This document shows, piece by piece, positions 12,781-23,350 of a stretch of DNA of 64,000 nt. The notes below the pieces were generated by a model. The model was not told the origin of the DNA, did no database searches, and saw only the letters and a list, made by a program, of their open reading frames with translations. The stretch comes from Amaranthus tricolor. Its lineage: Eukaryota; Streptophyta; Magnoliopsida; Caryophyllales; Amaranthaceae. The DNA is taken from assembly GCF_026212465.1 (NCBI RefSeq), contig NC_080062.1, forward strand, positions 7,064,297 to 7,128,296, given 5' to 3'. How positions within the stretch are numbered: the stretch's first letter is position 1; each line of letters begins with the position of its first letter. The position numbers and the translations under genes are program-made.

Positions 12781-15700
12781 ATGTTTGCTGCTGAGAATGG
12801 TTTGAGAGGAGATCCAAGGCTTCAAGCCATTTCTGAAGCTATTAGGGTTGTTCCTCATTTCCCTAAACAAGGTTATTCTCCCATTTATTTCTTGTTCTTG
12901 TAAATTTTATAGTATATTCTTAATCTACACTAAGTTTGTCCGATTTAAATTTTAAAATCAGGTCTCATCTCATTTGAAGTAGTATTACTTTTCCGGGTTA
13001 AATTCTGAGTTCAATTCTTATTTTGGGTTGTTTGCAAATAATTTATTGGATAATTTTATCTTATTTTGATTTTGATACAAATAAAGGGTCAAACCAACTA
13101 ATTTTAACGTTTGATAAATTAGTTGGTTGAAACAACTTATTTTTTAAACATATTCAAAAATAGTTGTTTAAATCGGCCACTGTAATTACCTATCAGCAGT
13201 TTGCTAAACATACTTCATCTTATTTTTACTTATATTCTAATTAAATGTTTTATTTCATGATTTTCCTATTCACAACAACAAATATCTTACTTTCTTATTT
13301 AATAACCCTTTTCTTCGAGATTCAACCATTTATATAATTGTTGTTAAATTATTTTTTTTTTCATTTATAAATTAATATTTGTAAATGGAGTAAACTTTAA
13401 ACTTGTTGGGATGAGTTATCCCACCTCGATAAATTAAAAATGGTGTGCACGCTTTATAAGCTATTAGAAACCTTCTTTCCATTGCCATATGGTTTTGGGA
13501 TGGTATATATCTCCTTGGCTTGTGAAGTGTGTGCACTTGTGTTCCCCGTTAATATGCTGGCATTCACAATAAGTCCAGCCTAATTTAACAGGAATGAACT
13601 TGGAGAAATGGAGTGACTAATTGTTATGAATTTTGGGATTTTTTTTTGGGAAATTAATATGAAATTGTTTGTTGTGGTTAATTTTGTTAGGTATAATGTT
13701 CCAAGATATAACAACATTATTGTTGGACCCAAAGGCCTTTAAACATACTATTGACATATTTGTTGATAGATACAAAAACATGAATATCTCTGTTGTTGCT
13801 GGTAAATTTTCCACTCTTTATCTGATTTTTTATTTAATTTTTATAATGCTTTTGTTTTTTTTATTCGGGAAAGGCCAAAGAAACGTGGGTAATGGGAGAA
13901 AAAATTAATCTTTACATGTTGGAATGTAAGGTAAAATCTTCGATCGCAATACTAAATATGATTATCGTTTTTGTTTTTACTTTATCATTATAAATATGTT
14001 GAGTGAAACATCGTTTGCTACTCAGTTTTCTTTTGAATTCGTGATTAGCTCAAAATAATTTAAAAATAACTTAAAATTGATTATAATTTATTTTTTTTCT
14101 ATTTACAAGGCGATTGGCGAATTATACGACACTAATTATATTACAAATGTTGCAATTAAAATATGTTTACTTACCCTTATTTTGTGGGAATAGGGTTAAG
14201 TGGATATGCTTTCTTTGATTTGGTGATTTCAAGCAGGGTTGGTATTAAGGAATACAGTTTGGCTTAGATAAATAAATATTATTTAATTTATATAAATAAA
14301 AGAATTGGGTGTTTTCTATAGTTTAATAATGAATTATAGCCAATTCATAGTCTTTACCAAAATCATTTTGCTGCTGGTTGGCACTATGATTCATGAGGGC
14401 CCTAGATAATCCCTTAATTTTAGTTGATGGTTTAGAATTAATAAAGAATTTGTGCATAGTTTAATAAGAGTGGAGAAATTAGAAGGACTAAATAAAGTAT
14501 CTTTGATTGTGGATAACCATGTAAGTAGATGAATCTTATTAAAAAATACTTTTTTTAAGTTGAGAATCGAACTTTTGTCATGTGCAAATCTTCAAATAAA
14601 ACAGTTTTACAGTAAGATTATTTTTTGTATTAGGTTGACTCAATGTACATTTACTTTATTAAAGTGATTATTTATAATTTTAAAGTTATCGCATACTAGC
14701 AATCACTCAAACCTTAAAATAATCAAATAGAAAAATGAACTAATTATATGGATGTCGGACATTAGGCCAACTCATATGACAATATTCTAAAAAGAAATAT
14801 GTTTAATAGTGTTTTATATATTAAAATCATTTAAGGAGTTTCGATTTAAATATAATTTTAAATTTCGAAAATAATTCGAGTGTTATTAATGTTTTTAATA
14901 AGATAAGATGAGAAATCTTATCATACCCGATGTATATATTTTTTTTATAAATTTCAAGTTTGATTTTCACAGCTCGTTTGTTTAACCCTTTCCTTCACTC
15001 TCCTTTTGTTCCTTCACTCAGCCTATTGTGTACTAAAAATTAATAAAAAGGTCAAGCTAAAAAAAAGTTGATTTTCTTATAAATTCAACTATTGTTGAAA
15101 TATTCAAAGACAAAGCTTTCTAGAATTTTGATCTTTATTTTGTGGAATTTTCAAAGTCAGTCTTGACTAAATTCTTCATTGGAAAAACTTTTGGAGCGTG
15201 ATTTGAAATAGTTTATCTTGGATCAAATTGTGAATATTGCATGATAATGACTACATTTAGATATAATCCATTGTCGAATAATTGTCGTTTTTGGATTCTT
15301 TGTCCGTTTTTAATTTTGGATTATTGCTATTGAAGTATGATTATTAATTCATACAAAATATTAATATTTTATTGTGTTAGTTGAAAAACTTTTTTTGCTT
15401 TTATAATGATTTTTAAGGTTCAACATATTCATGGGCCAATTTAAAATATTAATTTTTTTTGTTTAATATTATTTGTTATATTTTATTTAAAATTATAAGT
15501 ATATACGAAAGTCAAATGTAATAAATTAATAAACAATATGAAACAAAGGAAGTTGTATAGTGTGATTGAACACTCCTTTATGTGTAGATCATGCTATTCA
15601 ATATCAACAAACTCTTTAATAGTAAGTATTACTAGGCGTCTAGATTTCTCTTATATACATTCCTGTAAAAGTCTACATAGGCTGAAATCTTCTTTTAACA

Positions 15701-17610
15701 TTAAAGCTACTTTTGTGAGAGATCGTCTCTCGGTGAGACAATTTTGAAACAAGAGGCCTATTTGCTAATTATTATATTAGTTGGCTATTCAATCTATGTA
15801 TAGAGAGCGTCTGAGAAACTGTCTCACACAACAATTTGTGTTAACCTTATGGTGATGACATTTGTATTACAATGATACGTCCAAGCTTATCCTAACAAAT
15901 ACTAGAAAGATGATTCTATGTTTATGCATAGAGGAGAGTATATACTCAATGCTTGAAATAATTTTGGTGTCTCTTGAGATGTGACATTATTTGTAGAATT
16001 AAATTTTGTTTATGGCCTACAAAGGTTTTATTAGTAATGTTTCCCCACCTTCCTCCTCCTTTTATGGCTTTGCCTCCTATAAAACATAAAACAACAAAGC
16101 TTTTTTTTTAAGTGGAAAAATAAAGCTATGATAATTAGTTATATTTATTTTATAAAGATTTCATTTCATGGGTACATAAGAAAAACAAAAAAGTTATTAT
16201 AAAAATAAAATCACATCGCATAGTATCGGCAGATGTCGGCATAGCAAAGGTTCTTAAAACAAACGAGCCGACACTTCCCGCATTGTAAAGGTGTTAAAAA
16301 TCGTGTTTTTGACCGAATCAAGAGATATATTATGATTCGACAGTTATTTAGACGTTACAATGACCACATCATTTTCATTATTGTGTCATCATTTCGGTCT
16401 TGTGATCTCTTGGAAATTTCCCCAATTTCTAGGACATAATGTTTTTTCTTTTTCATAATATTTTAATTTGAGAACCCAAAAAATAATGGTTATATTTTAC
16501 TTCCTATCGTCTTAATATTGTCAAGAATTATAAATTAAATCTTGTTTTAGTTGGAGCATATATTCACTTTTTCTTAAAAGGAATTTGAATTCAATTCTCA
16601 TTGCCTTTTCTCTAACCATCTCTTCAAATATTTTAATCACAAAGCTTCTATATTTTTTCTTATTTATTGAGAAAAGATTTTGAAATCAAATATATGTAAG
16701 AACTTATTTTAATCACAAGCTTCCATCTTTGTAGGTGTTGAAGCTAGAGGATTCCTGTTTGGCCCCCCAATTGCGCTAGCTATTGGGGCAAAGTTTGTAC
16801 CATTGCGTAAACCAAGGAAATTGCCTGGTATGCTCAATCAAATAGTTATCAAGTTTTTGTTCAAATGACTCGAAACATCTATCAAGTGAATCAACTATTC
16901 TCTGTTGTGTATTTTGAATGGTCTACACTTGTTATGATAGGAGAAGTTATTTCCGAGAATTATGATCTCGAGTATGGAACCGACTGTTTGGAAATGCACG
17001 TTGGTGCAGTTCAGCCTGAGGAACGTGCATTGATAATCGATGATCTAGTCGCTACTGGCGGTACACTTTGCGCAGCTATTAAACTTCTTGGTAAACTTTC
17101 AAATCTTACCCAATGTGCTCTTCTTTGTTGATAGTATCAGACTCATGCTGGTTCCATGGTTTGTCTTTAATCAGAACGAGTTGGTGCAAAAGTTGCTGAA
17201 TGTGCTTGTGTAATCGGATTGCCTGAAGTTAAGGTGAGTACGATAACTAATTTCCCGTTTGTAATCTAAACATCTTTCTTATTTCAAGAGTAATATTGCA
17301 ACCCCGTGTCGATATTATGTGTCGTATGTTTCTTTTCTAATGTCGATTCAACTAAAACGTTGTGAATATTTGTGAATCGTAGGATAAGTTCAAGGACATG
17401 GGAACGCCGCTCTATGTTCTTGTAGAGCCACGCATGTTAGAAGACAGCCGTTTAAGGTCAAATACAAATGTACACATTGTATTTTTCAACTGATATGATG
17501 AATAGAATTTGCATTTTTGTTTGATTCACTGAAAATTTTTTGCTGCTAATTTTAGGTCAAAAATGGACATGCGTAGACCAGTGGATGGTTTTGAACCATC
17601 AAGAACCTAA
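12781..17610 (+). CDS. APT5: Adenine phosphoribosyltransferase, seven exons
   Basis: Converts adenine and PRPP to AMP in purine salvage and can also act on cytokinin bases. Exons: 12781-12871, 13691-13801, 16735-16827, 16941-17090, 17175-17233, 17383-17456, 17556-17610. All introns are GT-AG and phases agree throughout, giving 210 residues. The start ATG opens [33 protein letters not shown] follows at residues 32-44, [19 protein letters not shown] at 70-88, and the PRPP-binding loop [13 protein letters not shown] at 128-140. The MF-start and GDPRL head resemble the Arabidopsis APT5-type paralogue rather than APT1, so the symbol is a subfamily guess. The C-terminus runs some 20 residues past the usual LYVLVEP end, finishing EPSRT. 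Intron 2 is long (2.9 kb) and intron 1 holds an LTR-like remnant. No lesions seen. Confidence 0.95.
13404..13590 (+). mobile_element. Short LTR-like remnant in APT intron 1
   Basis: Begins TGTTGGGATGAGTTATCCCA and ends CTAATTTAACA, so it has the TG...CA form with TGTT/AACA ends, as in small copia or TRIM-type LTRs. No 5-bp target duplication is evident. Its end portion (ATATGCTGGCATTCACAATA) recurs on the opposite strand near 47245-47300. Confidence 0.45.
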
Positions 17611-18890
17611 GCTCGTTTGATCTCATTATGTTGATGGAGGCAACAATCTATTGAAAGATTGACGATGGCGATACTGAGACATGTTTCTTACTTGTATTGA
17701 GAACTCTACTCTTACCCCCCTTCCCACCCTCCACTATTGCTGTGTAACAAGTTCAAACTCAAGTTGGATATGTGTTTTTTTATTCATCATACAAGTTTGT
17801 TCTAAAAACTTGCAACTGTTATTGCTCCTAGACATGCATGTTTCCGTTTGATAGAGGGCCTAGAACACCGCCTTGACAAGGTGGTGCTCGTTGTATCGAT
17901 TGAGGGGCCATTGTTTTAGTGTTAGAAGTGGAATATATTAGCTTGGATATTCATTCATGTAGAATTGTTGAATCAACAATCTAGTATTTCGCATGAGTCA
18001 GGATCTGGAAGAAACATATCATAATTATACCCCTCTAAGGAGAGAGCACGGAGAAATGCGAACATTTGATTTATACCCGAGCCCCCTCGAATTGTTGAGC
18101 AAACTTGTTAAATGATATATTTATTCTATCGTGACCTACTAATGCAAGGTTTCAGTTTTTCAAGGCCATGACTCGAGAGTTGTTTAAATCCGCACCATGC
18201 ATGGACCATAGCCTACCTGTTACAATTCAGATATCGTTGTGAGAAACAGTTTTTTCAAGAGATGCATTATATATATAGGCTAAATAGCGCAATTGATATA
18301 AATTAAAAAGCAAATAAAAATATAAGATTCTTATTTTAAGGTCGTTTCTTTGAAAGATAGTCACTCACTAGAATAGTTGATTACAATTAGTTGAGTCGCT
18401 TCTGTACACGTGTGAATAATACAACAATCTTAATATTTAGTTATTGCTTGCTTTAATATACTGGGCCCTGGGGCATATTACAAGGCCGCAGGCGATATCG
18501 AGCGAAAATTCAAAAATAAACAAGAATTAGTAAAAGGCTAAACACAAGAAAGTTATAAATTTAAGGCAAAATTATAAGAAACTACCTAATCTATACCCTT
18601 TTTGTAAAAAATTACCTTATGTAAAAATTTTTGCAAAAAATTTACCTTATGTAATACAATTCTTTGCAAAACACTACCTTTTAACGGTTTTTAGCCTTTG
18701 ACCGTTAAGTTTAACCTTTGACCGTCACGTGACCCTTAAGAGGAGACCTTCTTCTTCATTTGATGAACCTTCTTCTCCAAACTTAGATTTTTATTGATAT
18801 TCCTGCTGTGCACCTAACCTTGTACCATCTTGACTAAATTTAAAAATTAAACACAAATATGTCGAGTAGTACAACCAGAAAGCCAAACAA
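17611..18890. other. APT 3' region and intergenic DNA
   Basis: The APT 3' untranslated region probably occupies the first few hundred bases; no polyadenylation signal could be singled out. Around 18590-18740 short phrases repeat (TTACCTTATGTAA twice, TTTGACCGTTAAG/TTTGACCGTCACG), which looks like a dispersed repeat just upstream of the ERF-like frame. No gene seen. Confidence 0.45.
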
Positions 18891-19445
18891 ATGATGGGTG
18901 AAACTGAAAGTATGGCCAAAATGAAGTGGGATAGGGATAAAGGGAAAGATACCCATGATAATCAATGTCAGCAGCCATGGATGCTAGTTTTTGATGAAGC
19001 TTCCATGGCTGCAAGTTCTTCTTCTGGACCTCCATTGAAGAAAATCCACAGTCCTGAAAGACAACAAATCCCTACAGATTGGCAAAATTCATTAAACCCA
19101 GATTCAAATACTTTACAATATCCTAATCTTGCTTCAAAATTGACATTTCCATTTGCATTTGAAGGTTCCTCTAATCAAACTAACCCAATCCCATTTTCCC
19201 TTCCAAATCCTCAATTAATACCTCAAAATCAACAACAACAAACAATGATTTCATTTGATCAAGGCTACAGCGGGCCTGGGTACGGGCATGGGATTGGGTA
19301 CCCGTATCAGAATCCATATTTTCCGATGGGTTCAAGCCAACAATTGCAGCAGCTTCAATATTGGAGTGAAGCATTGAATTTGAGTCCGAGAGGGAAAATG
19401 ATGATGATGAACAGAGGGAAAAAAGATTGTACTGTGCTAATTTGA
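18891..19445 (+). pseudogene. ERF053/ERF054-like N-terminal fragment lacking the AP2 domain
   Basis: A single open frame of 184 residues from ATG at 18891 to TGA at 19443-19445. It matches, from memory, the N-terminal half of group-I AP2/ERF factors: an acidic and Ser-rich start (FDEASMAASSSSGPPLKKIH), a FPFAFEG block, a Gln-rich MISF segment, and finally YWSEALNLSPRGKMMMMNR. In intact family members this last motif is followed within a few dozen residues by the YRGVRQR start of the AP2 DNA-binding domain. Here it breaks into GKKDCTVLI and stops. No AP2-coding sequence was seen in the next kilobase. A run of A's follows at about 19460-19474, where the opposite-strand EREX-like gene also ends. 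Without AP2 the product could not bind DNA in the family manner. It is either a truncated pseudogene or a short regulatory relative. Confidence 0.65.
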
Positions 19446-20598
19446 AATAACTAAAAAGTAAAAAAAAAAAAAAATTGCACTACACATTCGATCTGAAAGA
19501 AAAGCTTAAAACAGTCGGCATGTACCTCTGCCAAGAGAAAAGCGATTTGTTTGTCGGATTCTGTTAGGAGATCTAAGACATGTAAAGAGGATGAATCAAC
19601 CGAAAAATTATCATCTACAAAACTAATGTTACACTCCTGAGCCGAATCTGCAGCATTTGACAATCATGCAACAACTTTGTCTTTGCAGCCTCGGCGATTT
19701 CACTTCTCTCCATCTCTTGCCGCAAGAGTTGCTGAGAAAACAGGCAGCCATAAGAGCAAACGAAGATGGAAGGATGGATAAGATTATTTAGCACCAATTA
19801 AGTATTGCAAAAGACAAAAAAGCTCAAAAATAAGACATGAATAAAATCATCATATGCAAGAGCTATAGGAGTTTACCAGGAAGTGTTTAAAATAAACCCA
19901 TTGAACAGATATTTACCCAACCTTGTAACCGAACCCGACTCAAAATGAATTTAAAATTATATAAAAATAAACGTGGACACAAGACCCGATTTAAAACTGG
20001 CCTGAAACATGTGACCCGAAATCGATCCAATAACCCAAATGAACACCTTATACGATAGTTTTACAGATATACATCCAAATTCCAATGGTTCAAATGCTTC
20101 TCTTTTGGGTTCATATACCATGTCAACAATGCCAAAGCCTTAATCTCGACAGCGATTTGAGGTTTGAAATATCATAAATTCATGTCATTAAGTGTCACTT
20201 AATGATTTACTCTAATACCACAATCTACTGTTAGCCTACAATGATGAGTATTTACTCCAACTTTTTCGGAATCAAACACCCATTTTTGCCTCACTACTCT
20301 TTTGCAACTACCCTCAAAACTTTTCCCACAATTTTACGGTTAAATCAGCACTGTTCCAAGTTCTCTAAGTCTAAATGAGAAAATTGAATGTTCTGAGAAC
20401 GTTTTTCTTTAAAAGTTTGAACTAGGCAGAAGAACCACGCATGGCTCTACTCATCCGTGAGTTAGCGACTGAAGTAGCCAAAAAAGATAACCATCTTTAG
20501 ATCACTAATATCCAGCCAAAATGACTAGGTGAAGATTGATTTAGTGATATAAAGAAATCATTCAAATAGCCAAGGATGACATGATAAATGGGGAATGA

Positions 20599-20740
20599 GT
20601 TACTATCAATACATAATTCATTTATTTCTTCGCGAATCGCGAGTCCGAAAATGCGTACTATGGTCAATTTTAGGCTTTTTTTTTTGTCATTTTATGTGAA
20701 TCGCGAATTAGCCAGTGAATCATGTAACAGTGGTTACTAT
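20599..20740 (-). mobile_element. hAT-type MITE with 8-bp target duplication (intron copy A)
   Basis: The element at 20607-20732 is flanked by a perfect 8-bp repeat GTTACTAT (20599-20606 and 20733-20740). Its right end, reverse-complemented, begins CACTGTTACATGATTCACTG. The left end (CAATACATAATTCATT) is a degraded match. The interior contains CGCGAATCGCGAG. It lies in the last intron of the EREX-like gene. Confidence 0.8.
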
Positions 20741-21458
20741 AATTGGTATCTCTTTAACCATCAATCCAACAATTACTACTTGGCTCGCATAAACATCTAA
20801 AATAATGCAAATCCAACCAGTTATTAACGGTAACAAAAAACATGAGAAGTTAGGAAAAGCTCTGAAAAGGAAAATATTAAAAACCACAAGAAAAAGTAAC
20901 ACTTTCTTAAAGAGCAAAAGCCATAACCTACCTCCACTTCGGTTTTTTTATCGTTGAGTTTTTGTTTTAGCTCAATTTGAGATCTTCTTAGGGATTTAAC
21001 CTCTTTAACAAGCACCTTGATATCAGATTTAGATTTCACCTCTAGCTCTTCATGTTGCTTTAACAAGGTATTAAGATTGTCTTTCGTAGTTTCCAACTCC
21101 CGCAGCAGTTGATCCTTCTCTGGGAAAGCCGATAATCTATCCATGGAGTCGGACGGTAATTTAGCATCCTGGAGTTTTCCAAGTTAGGCAATGTAGTTCA
21201 TAGATATATGAAGGAAAAGAAGTACCGAACTCGAGAAACAAGAAGAAAATATGATCAAAAAAAACCTCTTGAGATTTCAACTTGATCTCATATTCTACCG
21301 ACGTAGTTCTTCCATATCCCACTGCATTTTCGTAATCCTTTCTTTTTCAAGGGACAAAGCATGTTGAAGGTTTTCTTTACTCTTCTCTTTAGTAGTTTCA
21401 AGTTCAACTTCCAAATCTTTGACCTGAAGAAAGCAAAATAAAAGCTGACTGTCACAAA

Positions 21459-21600
21459 CAATGTCACATGATTTGCTAGTTTCCTCACGAATCGCGAGTC
21501 GGAAAAAGAGAATTATGGTCAGATTTAGGCTTTCTTTTTTTGTCATTTTGAGCGAATCGCGAATTTAAAAAGCGAATTAGCCGTGAATTATGTAACACTG
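21459..21600 (-). mobile_element. hAT-type MITE, intron copy B
   Basis: Left end CAATGTCACATGATTTGCTA, right end ...GAATTATGTAACACTG. It shares ACGAATCGCGAGTC and a TATGGTCA block with copy A. No convincing target duplication remains. It sits upstream of the VKDLEVELE exon, in the preceding intron. Confidence 0.7.
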
Positions 21601-23209
21601 GACCAAGCACTTTCTTGATCTCTTAGGAGGACAAAACTAACCATTGAAAACACAATAGTAACAAAAACTCCATTACCTTGGTCATAAGAAATTCTTTGAC
21701 GGCAACTTCTTGATTCAATCTAGTTATAAGATCCTCCATATCTGTTTTCGCAGTCCTCAACCGACACTGCATAATTATTAGAGTTCGATCTAATACAGGC
21801 TGTTGATCTCTTGGAAGAACAATATCTTCGGCATTATATCGTAACTCTGAACGACTAGGGCTCCCCATAGTCGTAGAACCCTCGGCTCCACTTGGTGGGT
21901 TAAGTGACATTTCACTAAAAAGGTTAGCTGCCCATGAATTTGACGTTTCACCACCTCTATATGAACTTAAATCGCTACCAACACTCTCATTCGAAGGCTT
22001 CCGAAAATGGTTGACAAGTTTAACAGGATCCGTCTCGATTGAACTTCCTGCCCTATCAACAGTTGCAGAATTCAAAGCATTCCCATTATCCGTAATATGT
22101 TTACTTAGCAATTTATGCGTTTTGAACATTTCCAACTGATCCAGGATACTTTCTCCCATCAACAACCCTTCATCGATATTAGACATGCTGCACTTGGCTA
22201 TTGTTTCGATTGGATTTGTCGAATCTTCGTCCAATGTTAACTCTTCTAGACCGATTTCCGAGACATCATCTCTCCCGATACTCGGACTTCCAAGTTCAGA
22301 TGTTTCATAAGCAATGTCACTACCATAATCTGACACAATTGATGAACTACCAACACAAGGGCAGTTAAGCTTAAAATTGAGTGGATTTGATCTGAAGAAA
22401 TACTGCTGGTTGTAGAAGGATTTGCTTCAGAGGGCTGCTGACTCGCTTCTTGAAACGCTAGAAAAGAAATGGCGGACGGCATCGAGCAAAGATTCTAGAG
22501 GCTCTATTTATTTCTGCGATTTCTTTTAAAATGGGATTTTTCATTATATTAAAAGATAAAAATTTTTCCATTTCGAGAAAAATAATTCAAGACAAAATGT
22601 ATTGTAACATAATATTACTTCAAATATAAAAAATTAAAAAGTGTTGTTTAGAACCGGACCTGAATAGCACCATTTAATATTTGAGGCCCCTTATTTCTTG
22701 AGGTCCTAGGCGGTCGGCTACCCCGGATAGCCTAAGAACCTGCCTTCAGCTACTCATTCCTGTCCAAAGTACAAGCTGCATTGGCCACTTTATTATGAAA
22801 TAAAAGTGATTTTACATTAAAAAAAGCAACATATATATTAATTGTAAACATCAAACGTCATTTATATTCATGAACATTAAATGTAACTGCATTTTTTTTA
22901 ATAAAAAACTTGTATTTTAATGAGGAGCGAAATCTATGATCATAGTACCTACATGATCTAGCAGCTGCTTCGAGTTCGAGAAAAGATGCCACAGCCATAC
23001 TCCTTCAAATATCAATGTCCGAAAGAAGCTTTGACATCCACTCTTCCAAAGAGCACCTTCGCTGCAACCAAATGGAGAAGTTTTTCAGTTATTCATTATG
23101 TGAAAAAATTTATAACTGAAAAGATGCAAGACATATTGAAAATATAATTAAAGAAAATTATAAACTTGAAAGAATGATGTTGTCATTAAGGCCGACCGAT
23201 CTGTTAGAA

Positions 23210-23350
23210 CAGTGTAACATAATTTGCCAGTTAATTACGATTTTTTTAATTCACGATACGCTTAAAAGTACCCTAAAATAGCCCAAAATCGACCGTAATT
23301 CGCTTTTTTTATACGCATTCGCAAGGAGATTAGTGAATCATGTGACAGTG
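23210..23350 (-). mobile_element. hAT-type MITE, intron copy C
   Basis: Ends CAGTGTAACATAATTTGCCA and, reverse-complemented, CACTGTCACATGATTCACTA form inverted repeats. The flanks TGTTAGAA and GTTTAGAA agree at 6 of 8 positions, compatible with an old 8-bp target duplication. It is more diverged than copies A and B. Confidence 0.7.

Noticed and set aside
18891..19445. Intact ERF transcription factor
   Set aside because: The AP2 domain that defines the family is absent, and no candidate exon for it was seen downstream on the plus strand.
21295..21546. Reading the CG|GTAGAA site as the real donor of the [13 protein letters not shown] exon
   Set aside because: It would discard the conserved EYEIKLKSQE segment and join the next exon out of phase. 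A 1-base deletion explains the data better.
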